Positions 1 to 5,295 of a DNA stretch of 6,020 bases are shown here, one piece after another. This DNA is from Deltaproteobacteria bacterium (GTDB lineage Bacteria; Desulfobacterota; Desulfuromonadia; Desulfuromonadales; JAAYDE01). The position numbers and the translations under genes were made by a program. The notes beneath the pieces are model-generated. The model searched no databases. It saw only the letters and a list, made by a program, of their open reading frames with translations, and was not told where the DNA came from. The stretch is taken from positions 1 to 6,020 of the forward strand of contig JAFPZV010000027.1 of NCBI GenBank assembly GCA_017417085.1, given 5' to 3'. Position 1 is the first letter of the stretch, and every line of letters begins with the position of its first letter.

Positions 1-13
1 AATATTCGTCAAA

Positions 14-1084
14 TCATGCCGTTTTTTCGTCCGCAAACAGCTCGTCAAAAATTTCCCGCACGGTGCCAATGTGATCCGAGCGCCAGGCGTTGCTTCCGCA
101 GAAGATCAGGCCGGTCTTCACATCACCCTGCTGTGCACGGTTGAGCGAATGCACAATACAGTAGTGGGCACCGGTTTCCCGGTAAACGCATCTCTTCAGG
201 CAGCGGCAGGGGCAGACGAAGCCGCGCTGGGCATCGTACTGTTCAATATAGGGAATGTTGTTCAGAATCGCCCGGCCCGGCAGTCCCACCGGACTCATGA
301 TCAGGCCGATCTGTTCCCTGGTGCAGTCAAGATAGGCCTGCTTGTAGGCGGCGTCGGCGTCGCACTCCTCGGTGCAGACAAAGCGGCTTGCCATCTGCAC
401 GCCATCGGCACCTTCCGAAAGCGCATGCAGCACATCGCCACGATCCCAGATGCCGCCCGCGGCAATGACCGGAATGTCATGTCCGGCAAATTCGCGCAGC
501 CACGCCTTGACGCCCCGCACCGTACCGTACTGATCGTACTTGCCGGTGCCGATGTCTTCGAAATGCTCGCCCAGATGGCCGCCCGCCGTCTCCGGATCCT
601 CTACAACCACCGCATCCGGCAGACGTCCGTGACGCTCCCACTTGCGGCAGATCAGCTCTATCGCCTTGACCGACGACACGATGGGAACTATCGCCACCTC
701 GGGGTAGTCCTTTACCAGTTTCGGCAGGGAAAGCGGCAGACCGGCCCCGCAGACAATGATATTCGCGCCGCCTTCGCACGCGGCGCGCACGTTGGTGTCA
801 TAGTCGCTGACCGCCACCATGCAGTTGACGCCGATAACCCCTTCGGGCGCAATGGCGCGGGCCTTGCGCAGTTCCTCCTTCAAGGCCAGCGCGTCCGACT
901 CGAAAAAGTTGCCGCCGTTGTAGGTGGGCAGATCCAGCCCCAAGCCCGCCGAAGCCACCACGCCTATACCGCCACAGCGCGCTACATTTCCGGCCAAACG
1001 TCCACCGGAAATGCGCACCCCCATTCCGCCCTGCAGCAACGGATACGGAACCCGATACCGGCCAATCGTCAACCCCGCAAACAT
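14..1084 (-). CDS. NPD/nitronate monooxygenase-family FMN oxidoreductase with Cys-rich C-terminus
   Basis: This is a 356-residue TIM-barrel flavoprotein of the 2-nitropropane dioxygenase/nitronate monooxygenase family, which also contains FabK-type enoyl-ACP reductases. Seen in the sequence: an N-terminal QGGMGVRISGG stretch (residues 18-28) typical of the FMN site, GVNCMV (85-90), the GGHLG motif (168-172) whose His170 corresponds to the family's catalytic histidine, and IPVIAAGGI (204-212) plus GADGVQMASRF (225-235), the phosphate-binding end of the barrel. An extra C-terminal segment carries Cys291, 293, 295, 299 and 309. The family oxidises alkyl nitronates or reduces enoyl thioesters with FMN; the substrate here cannot be told from the sequence. 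The cysteine-rich tail suggests a metal or Fe-S site (inference). The ATG at 1084 is preceded by GAGGA (1094-1090) with a 5-nt spacer. The gene is cytosolic, with no signal peptide, and diverges from the two-component operon. Family assignment is firm; the exact reaction is open. Confidence 0.88.
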   Translation of the reverse strand: MFAGLTIGRYRVPYPLLQGGMGVRISGGRLAGNVARCGGIGVVASAGLGLDLPTYNGGNFFESDALALKEELRKARAIAPEGVIGVNCMVAVSDYDTNVRAACEGGANIIVCGAGLPLSLPKLVKDYPEVAIVPIVSSVKAIELICRKWERHGRLPDAVVVEDPETAGGHLGEHFEDIGTGKYDQYGTVRGVKAWLREFAGHDIPVIAAGGIWDRGDVLHALSEGADGVQMASRFVCTEECDADAAYKQAYLDCTREQIGLIMSPVGLPGRAILNNIPYIEQYDAQRGFVCPCRCLKRCVYRETGAHYCIVHSLNRAQQGDVKTGLIFCGSNAWRSDHIGTVREIFDELFADEKTA

Positions 1085-1151
1085 AAGCGTCCTCGCTCAA
1101 ATAAAAAAATTGTCCAGTAAATTAAAAGAGTTGTGATTTCCGCCATGCAGT

Positions 1152-1181
1152 TTAGCAAAATTCATTTTTGCCGTTTGTAAT
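1152..1181 (+). promoter_or_regulatory. Candidate sigma70-type promoter for the two-component operon
   Basis: In the AT-rich divergent spacer there is a TTAGCA (-35-like, 1152-1157), an 18-bp gap and TGTAAT (-10-like, 1176-1181, five of six consensus bases). This would start transcription near 1188, about 30 nt before the kinase ATG. The -35 match is only four of six, so this is a weak pattern-based call. No convincing promoter was found on the minus strand for the flavoprotein in the same spacer. Confidence 0.25.
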
Positions 1182-1207
1182 AGTTGTGTAAAAATGCAAG
1201 TCAATCT

Positions 1208-1213
1208 GGAGAG
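1208..1213 (+). promoter_or_regulatory. Ribosome binding site fixing the histidine kinase start
   Basis: GGAGAG lies 6 nt before the ATG at 1220. It favours that ATG over the in-frame TTG at 1184, which has no Shine-Dalgarno sequence and would only add a polar 12-residue leader before the first membrane segment. Confidence 0.75.
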
Positions 1214-1219
1214 TTAGAA

Positions 1220-2164
1220 ATGCACATCCCGAGGATACTCAAAAAGGTCTTCCACCCGCTGGTCATCTTCATCGTTGTCCAGCTGGCGTGGTTTCTGGTG
1301 GTCTGGGTCTGGCTGACCTGGTTTCTGGGCGGTCACAACCGTCTGCAGGAGATCACTGCCCGCTACTGGCCGGAGCTGACCAACAAAAGCGGCCTCAGCT
1401 GGATGGTCATGGCGGAAGGGCTGGTGCTGCTTCTGACCATTCTGGCGGGCGTTTACGTCATCTTCCTGTACTGGTCGCGCCAGTCCGCGCTGCTGCGGGA
1501 ACAGAAGTCCTTCATCGCCCAGGTCAGCCACGAGCTGAAATCTCCGGTGGCCTCCATCCGTCTGCATCTGGAAACCCTGCAGCTGCGTCAGCCCCCGCCG
1601 GAACAGTTCGCCAAATCGCTGGACATCATGCTGGCGGAAAGCAGCCGGCTGAATTCGCTCATCAACAACCTGCTGGCCGCCAACCGCATGGAGTTCCAGC
1701 GTTTTCCGCTGGCTCTGCGCCGCTGTAATCTCTCCGCTCTGACCACGGAATACTTCCGGGAGGCCGCCGGGCATTTCCCTGGAGAGCTCTCCACATCGAT
1801 CGACGCTGATCTGGCGGCGCAGCTGGATCCGGAATCCCTGCGGCTGATTTTCCGCAATCTCGTGGAAAACGCCATCCTCTACGCGCAAGGTCCGCCGGCG
1901 CTCACGGTCACCCTGCGGCGCGAGGGCAAGTGGTGCCATCTGCAGCTGAAAGACAAGGGGCGCGGACTGTCCTCCCAGGACCTGAAAAAGATCTTCCGCA
2001 TGTTCTACCGGGTACGCAAGACGGGCGACGGCATCCACGGCACCGGTCTCGGTCTGTTCATCGTCCAGCTGCTGGTGCGGCGGCAGCGGGGGAAAATCTG
2101 GGCGGAAAGCGCGGGCGAAGGCCAGGGCAGCACCTTCCACATTCTGCTGCCGCGCTGCGCCTGA
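1220..2164 (+). CDS. Two-component sensor histidine kinase, small membrane sensor type
   Basis: A 314-residue inner-membrane histidine kinase. Two hydrophobic helices are visible at about residues 13-36 and 63-84, separated by a loop of only about 26 residues. TM2 leads straight into a basic/coiled linker (SRQSALLREQ) with no recognisable HAMP or PAS domain. The dimerisation domain has the H-box SHELKSP with phospho-acceptor His104. The ATPase domain follows, with N-box RNLVENA (212-218), G1 DKGRG (245-249), F-box IFRMFYR (258-264) and G2 GTGLGL (274-279). All catalytic boxes are present, so the kinase should be active. It would autophosphorylate and pass phosphate to the response regulator encoded 22 nt downstream. 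The tiny periplasmic loop implies that it senses something in or at the membrane, or through a partner protein (inference). Signal and regulon are unknown. The kinase gene precedes the regulator gene, the less common order. Confidence 0.93.
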   Translation: MHIPRILKKVFHPLVIFIVVQLAWFLVVWVWLTWFLGGHNRLQEITARYWPELTNKSGLSWMVMAEGLVLLLTILAGVYVIFLYWSRQSALLREQKSFIAQVSHELKSPVASIRLHLETLQLRQPPPEQFAKSLDIMLAESSRLNSLINNLLAANRMEFQRFPLALRRCNLSALTTEYFREAAGHFPGELSTSIDADLAAQLDPESLRLIFRNLVENAILYAQGPPALTVTLRREGKWCHLQLKDKGRGLSSQDLKKIFRMFYRVRKTGDGIHGTGLGLFIVQLLVRRQRGKIWAESAGEGQGSTFHILLPRCA

Positions 2165-2186
2165 GCCGGAAACAAGGAACACGCCA

Positions 2187-2888
2187 ATGGACGGAAAATA
2201 TTCGATACTGCTGGTGGAAGACGAGGAACATATCGCGCAGGGCCTGACCTTCAATCTGGAGCAGGAAGGGTACAGCGTCACCCACGCTCCAACCGGGCGG
2301 GAGGCCCTGAACGCGCTGGAATCGCGGGATTTCGCGCTGCTGATCCTTGACCTGATGCTCCCCGACATGAGCGGGCTCGACATCTGCCGCAGCGCCCGGA
2401 AACGCGACGATCGCCTGCCGATTCTGATCCTGACCGCCCTGGGCGACGAAACCCACCGCGTGGCCGGTTTGCAGCACGGTGCCGACGACTACCTCACCAA
2501 ACCCTTTTCGCTGGCGGAATTCCTGCTGCGGGTCCGGCGGATTCTGGAGCGCTCCACCTGGTATCGTCTCCTGCCCGGATCGATCTACCGTTTCGGCCCG
2601 AACACGGTCAACCTGCAGGAGCAGAAGGCGATGACGTCGCAGGGCGAAATCGAGCTGACCGAAATGGAAGTCCGGATCCTGCGCATCTTTTTCAGCAAGG
2701 CGGGGGAAGTGCTGGACCGGGGGGAACTGCTGGAGTCCGTCTGGAATCTCGCACCGGATACCGAAACCCGCGCGCCGGACAACTTCATCGCCCGGCTGCG
2801 CAAGTACTTCGAAGCCGATCCGGCCCATCCGGAATTCTTCCTGACGGTGCGCGGCAAGGGCTACCGTTTCGAAAACGGCGAAAACTGA
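2187..2888 (+). CDS. OmpR/PhoB-family DNA-binding response regulator
   Basis: A 233-residue cytosolic response regulator. The receiver domain (about 5-120) has the acidic pair Glu11-Asp12, phospho-acceptor Asp55 (LLILDLMLPD), the switch Thr83 (ILTALG) and the conserved Lys105 (YLTKPF). The C-terminal OmpR-type winged helix spans about 130-228 and ends in the family's VRGKGYRFE wing (221-229); the ELTEMEVRIL segment (156-165) begins its helical core. The linker is short. Phosphorylation by the kinase encoded immediately upstream should drive dimerisation and promoter binding. The start ATG has AAGGA at 2174-2178 about 8 nt upstream, inside the 22-nt gap after the kinase stop, so the two genes are co-transcribed. 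Target genes cannot be read from the sequence; PhoP/PhoB-like naming would only reflect family resemblance. Confidence 0.94.
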   Translation: MDGKYSILLVEDEEHIAQGLTFNLEQEGYSVTHAPTGREALNALESRDFALLILDLMLPDMSGLDICRSARKRDDRLPILILTALGDETHRVAGLQHGADDYLTKPFSLAEFLLRVRRILERSTWYRLLPGSIYRFGPNTVNLQEQKAMTSQGEIELTEMEVRILRIFFSKAGEVLDRGELLESVWNLAPDTETRAPDNFIARLRKYFEADPAHPEFFLTVRGKGYRFENGEN

Positions 2889-2896
2889 AAAAAACA

Positions 2897-2927
2897 GCGG
2901 GATGCTCCCCGAAAAGAAGCATCCCGC
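2897..2927 (-). terminator. Intrinsic terminator for the hisI-hisG transcript
   Basis: A perfect 10-bp GC-rich inverted repeat, GCGGGATGCT (2897-2906) and AGCATCCCGC (2918-2927), with an 11-nt loop. On the minus strand the stem is followed by TG and seven T residues (complement of the A-run at 2888-2894), a classical rho-independent signal. It lies about 50 nt beyond the hisG stop. On the plus strand the stem is followed by A residues, so it should not efficiently end the regulator transcript. Confidence 0.85.
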
Positions 2928-2948
2928 AAAAAAATCGTTTTCCTCTAC

Positions 2949-2976
2949 AGGCGCATTCTTTGCGCCTCTTTATTTT
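2949..2976 (+). terminator. Intrinsic terminator for the two-component operon
   Basis: A 7-bp stem, AGGCGCA (2949-2955) and TGCGCCT (2961-2967), with a 5-nt loop, followed on the plus strand by CTTTATTTT. It sits about 60 nt after the response-regulator stop. Its T-tract runs up to the hisG stop codon at 2976-2978. The stem is shorter than that of the neighbouring minus-strand terminator. Confidence 0.65.
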
Positions 2977-3851
2977 CAGAAGAAGATCTTGTTGAGCGTG
3001 TACTCCACCAGCCCTTCCGCACCCACGGCGATCAAATCGGGGATGATGTCCCGGATCATGTCCTTGTCCACAATGGTCATGACCGCAAACCAGTTGGGAT
3101 CGTCGGCCAGCGAGGAGATGGTCGGCTTGTGCAGCGCCGGCAGCAGGGAAAGCACCTTCTCCAGGTTGTCCTTCTTGACGTTAAGCATCAGGGCGACCTT
3201 CTTCTCCGCCGCCAGCACGCCCTGCAGCATCATGGCCAGCCTTTCGACCTTGCGCCGCTTGAAGCTGTCCTTCCAGGCCTCCTTGTTGGCGATGAAACGG
3301 GTGGTCGTGGTGCAGACGGTGTCCACTATCCGCAGGTTGTTGGCACGCAGCGAGGAACCGGTCTCGGTGATCTCCACAATGGCATCGGCCAGATACGGCG
3401 GTTTGACCTCGGTTGCGCCCCAGCTGAACTCCACCGTCGCCTCCACATTGTGCGAGGCCAGGTAGCGCTTGGTCATTCCCACCGCCTCCGTGGCGATCCG
3501 TTTGCCCTGCAGATCGGCGGCCGACTGAATCGGTGAATCCTGGGGCACCGCCACCACCCAGCGCAGGGGCTTGCGCCCCACCTTGCCGTAGATCAGCTCC
3601 GCCACTTCCACGACATCCGCATTGTTTTCCAGAATCCAGTCCAGACCGGTCAGGCCGGCATCCAGAATCCCCTCCTCGACATAACGGGCCATCTCCTGGG
3701 CGCGCAGCAAGACGCACTCGATCTCCGGATCGTCGATGGTCGGATAGTAGGAGCGCGACGCGCCCTCAATCTTGTAGCCCGCCTTGGCAAACAGCTCGAA
3801 CGTGGTATTTTCCAGACTTCCTTTGGGCAAGCCCAAACGCAACACACTCAT
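2976..3851 (-). CDS. hisG: ATP phosphoribosyltransferase, long form
   Basis: HisG catalyses the first committed step of histidine synthesis, condensing ATP with PRPP to give phosphoribosyl-ATP. The 291-residue protein begins with the family motif LGLPKGSL (residues 6-13), contains DAGLTGLDW (64-72) in the periplasmic-binding-protein-like catalytic lobes, and has the PRPP-binding loop DAIVEITETGSSLRAN (156-171). After about residue 215 it continues into a 75-residue ACT-like regulatory domain ending EYTLNKIFF. It is therefore the long form that forms hexamers, is inhibited by histidine, and does not need HisZ (family knowledge). The ATG at 3851 has a GGGGGGAGAGGAA stretch just upstream, and no extra conserved sequence precedes it. 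The reading frame happens to stay open upstream through hisI, but that part does not resemble any HisG. It lies 52 nt downstream of hisI, probably in the same transcript. Confidence 0.96.
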   Translation of the reverse strand: MSVLRLGLPKGSLENTTFELFAKAGYKIEGASRSYYPTIDDPEIECVLLRAQEMARYVEEGILDAGLTGLDWILENNADVVEVAELIYGKVGRKPLRWVVAVPQDSPIQSAADLQGKRIATEAVGMTKRYLASHNVEATVEFSWGATEVKPPYLADAIVEITETGSSLRANNLRIVDTVCTTTTRFIANKEAWKDSFKRRKVERLAMMLQGVLAAEKKVALMLNVKKDNLEKVLSLLPALHKPTISSLADDPNWFAVMTIVDKDMIRDIIPDLIAVGAEGLVEYTLNKIFF

Positions 3852-3903
3852 GGTTCCTCTCCCCCCCTGAAACAAAACGCATATTCCATGCAAAAAAAGT
3901 TTT

Positions 3904-4287
3904 TTAATGTTTTTTATAGACTTCCGCCGGATCGAACACCCGCTCGCCGACAATGTGCAGTTCGCCATTTTCCAGCTTCCGGAAAAAGCAGCTGTGGTAG
4001 CCTTCGTGACACGCCGCGCCTCCCACCTGCTCCACCTTGAAAATGACCGTATCCAGATCGCAGTCCACCAGAATTTCCTTAACCTTCTGGATATTTCCGG
4101 ATTCCTCACCCTTGACCCAGAACTTTTTGCGCGAACGGCTCCAGTAGGTGGCCTTGCCGGTGGCCAGGGTCTTCTCCCAGGAATCCCGGTTGATGTAGGC
4201 AAGCATCAGCACTTCACCCGTCTGCCAGTCCTGGGCAATCGCGGGGATCAGTCCGTCAGCCGTCTTGGAAAAATCAAGTTCTACCAT
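3904..4287 (-). CDS. hisI: Phosphoribosyl-AMP cyclohydrolase
   Basis: HisI opens the adenine ring of phosphoribosyl-AMP, the third step of histidine synthesis. The 127-residue protein has the family core [20 protein letters not shown] (46-65), the Mg-binding DCDLD (75-79: Asp75, Asp77, Asp79) and the Zn-binding cysteines in [15 protein letters not shown] (Cys93, Cys100, with Cys76 of DCD). It ends soon after, with no phosphoribosyl-ATP pyrophosphohydrolase (HisE) domain, so it is the monofunctional form and hisE must lie elsewhere. The ATG at 4287 is chosen because the conserved LDFSK...GLIPAIAQD begins immediately and AAGGAGAGAG lies upstream (from 4304); an in-frame ATG at 4344 would add an unrelated leader. 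It is first in the hisI-hisG pair, with 52 nt to hisG. The remaining his genes are not in this window. Confidence 0.95.
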   Translation of the reverse strand: MVELDFSKTADGLIPAIAQDWQTGEVLMLAYINRDSWEKTLATGKATYWSRSRKKFWVKGEESGNIQKVKEILVDCDLDTVIFKVEQVGGAACHEGYHSCFFRKLENGELHIVGERVFDPAEVYKKH

Positions 4288-4307
4288 TGTTCTTCTCTCT
4301 CCTTGAT

Positions 4308-4320
4308 GAAAATCATTTTC
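4308..4320. promoter_or_regulatory. 13-bp perfect palindrome, possible operator in the hisI leader
   Basis: GAAAATCATTTTC is a perfect inverted repeat around one central base, ending 4 nt upstream of the hisI ribosome binding site. With its flanks (4307-4321) it matches 11 of 14 defined positions of the Fur 7-1-7 consensus. A repressor bound here could block transcription of hisIG. AT-rich palindromes also arise by chance, and no regulator is encoded alongside, so the function is inferred only. Confidence 0.3.
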
Positions 4321-4389
4321 CGACTTTATTGACTTTTTATCCAACGTCTTTTCCGGTAGGCGTTTTCCCTATTACCAAAGGAAATTTTT

Positions 4390-4418
4390 AAAATAACCAA
4401 GACTCTCTGCATTTTCAA
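4390..4418 (-). promoter_or_regulatory. Candidate promoter for hisI-hisG
   Basis: Read on the minus strand: TTGAAA (4418-4413, five of six -35 bases), a 17-nt spacer, then TATTTT (4395-4390, four of six -10 bases). Transcription would begin near 4383 and give a leader of about 95 nt that contains the palindrome at 4308-4320. The stretch 4288-4456 is otherwise AT-rich with no gene. Confidence 0.35.
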
Positions 4419-4456
4419 GCATATCCAATCTGGGGGAAAGCACCAAATAAAAGATT

Positions 4457-5095
4457 CTACCATCCTGCCGGTTTATGGATTGTTGTATTGGGAATAGGTG
4501 TCGGCAACTGCGAGACCGCAAGCAGGCCTTCACGAATCTGCCGAGTAAAATGCGCGTATTGCTGCAATGTATGGGAAGGATGCCCCTGCCCTTTTTGAAC
4601 AGGTGAAACAAGGCCGATAGTCTTTCCCTGTGCTTCCCGCGCCAGCCTAAGGGCTTCCGCCAAATCGCTGTCATTGGACACCAGAACGGCACAATCATAC
4701 TTGTTATGCCAAGCGTCGTTTAAAAGATGCACAGCCAAATTAACATCAGATCCCTTTTCTTCCGTCTTGAGGATATTGACGAAAGTTGGCGGATTGGTCA
4801 AAGGGTAACGGCAAGCGGAAACCGGATTGGATAGAAAACGTCCATAGTGAACAGATAGTTCTGGAATATACTTTTCCAACGCACGGATATAAGTTTTTTG
4901 CCGGATGGGCTGTCCAGCGTCGCGTTTGCCGGAAACAAGGGCTGTGAAGTATTTGATGTGGTCAATTTGGCAGTGTTCCGGCAAAAGGGAAACCAGCATG
5001 GCTTTCAAATCAAGCCACTTGTATGGAGTACCCTTAAGTATACGGTAGTACAGATTGAATCCGTCGATATAAACGGAGGTTCGCAAAGTTTGCAT
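4457..5095 (-). CDS. NYN-domain (PIN-like) protein, putative RNase
   Basis: A 212-residue protein of the NYN family (DUF88/LabA-like), which has the PIN/FLAP nuclease fold. The acidic metal-binding residues are in place: Asp11 in SVYIDGFNLYY (7-17), Asp117 in EEKGSDVNLAVHLL (112-125), and Asp142/Asp144 in CAVLVSNDSDLAEAL (135-149). KTIGLVSP (158-165) is the next core strand. The C-terminal part, with IREGLLAVSQLP and a final IHKPAGW, matches a tail I recall from this subclass. Members are thought to be single-strand RNA endonucleases; the target is unknown here. The ATG at 5095 is required because the first strand starts six residues later; it lacks a recognisable Shine-Dalgarno sequence. The alternative TTG at 5131 would start inside a terminator hairpin. 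G+C is about 48% against 60-65% around it, and AT-rich spacers flank it, suggesting transfer. There is no partner gene, so an antitoxin pairing is not supported. Confidence 0.88.
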   Translation of the reverse strand: MQTLRTSVYIDGFNLYYRILKGTPYKWLDLKAMLVSLLPEHCQIDHIKYFTALVSGKRDAGQPIRQKTYIRALEKYIPELSVHYGRFLSNPVSACRYPLTNPPTFVNILKTEEKGSDVNLAVHLLNDAWHNKYDCAVLVSNDSDLAEALRLAREAQGKTIGLVSPVQKGQGHPSHTLQQYAHFTRQIREGLLAVSQLPTPIPNTTIHKPAGW

Positions 5096-5111
5096 AATGA
5101 AAAGCAACCAG

Positions 5112-5143
5112 AAAAAAGCAGGGGGCCACAAAGAATGGCCCCC
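5112..5143 (-). terminator. Strong intrinsic terminator 17 nt upstream of the NYN start codon
   Basis: A perfect 8-bp stem, GGGGGCCA (5121-5128) and TGGCCCCC (5136-5143), with a 7-nt loop. On the minus strand it is followed by TGC and six T residues (5117-5112). It most simply ends the glnE transcript, whose stop codon is about 150 nt upstream. It also lies between the best candidate promoter and the NYN start codon, so it could act as an attenuator for that gene (inference). Confidence 0.8.
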
Positions 5144-5182
5144 GCGCCCAAGGTCGAAACCATTGGGGGTGTCGTATATATT

Positions 5183-5211
5183 TAACTAGATGTTCCCGTC
5201 TGTTCTGTCAA
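5183..5211 (-). promoter_or_regulatory. Candidate promoter upstream of the NYN gene
   Basis: On the minus strand there is a perfect TTGACA (5211-5206), the only exact -35 consensus I noticed in the spacers. The -10 is unclear: TAGTTA at 17-nt spacing is poor, TCTAGT at 15 nt is better, and an AT-rich TAAATATATA stretch follows further on. If used, transcription would start upstream of the terminator hairpin at 5143-5112. Nothing else was recognised in the 152-nt spacer 5144-5295. Confidence 0.25.
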
Positions 5212-5295
5212 GGGCAAATAAAAACCATTTCAACACATACCCATTCAGCAGAAAAACTCCCTCCAGCCCATAAAGGTTCAAATCCGGATTCCGCC

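Noticed and set aside
71..1120. A 349-codon plus-strand open frame opposite the flavoprotein gene.
   Set aside because: Its translation is His/Arg/Ala-rich without domain motifs and mirrors the conserved flavoprotein on the other strand; it is a GC-driven shadow.
1214..2383. A 389-codon minus-strand open frame opposite the kinase gene and the start of the regulator gene.
   Set aside because: It overlaps two clear conserved genes, has Gln/Arg-rich non-domain sequence and no ribosome binding site of note.
3852..4202. The hisG reading frame stays open upstream through the 52-nt spacer and most of hisI, and hisI ends next to an A6 run, suggesting a possible HisI-HisG frameshift fusion.
   Set aside because: The A-run is not in the phase of a classical slippery heptamer, a +1 shift would be needed, hisG has its own good ribosome binding site, and the upstream translation is basic, low-complexity shadow sequence.
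4457..5095. The NYN gene as the toxin of a toxin-antitoxin pair or part of a defence locus.
   Set aside because: No small partner gene adjoins it; the neighbours are hisI and glnE, each with independent signals, so there is no context support.
5008..5163. A short minus-strand reading frame of about 50 codons starting at ATG 5163-5161, overlapping the terminator and the NYN start, considered as a leader peptide.
   Set aside because: No Shine-Dalgarno, no run of regulatory codons, and it is out of frame with the NYN gene; it is probably incidental.
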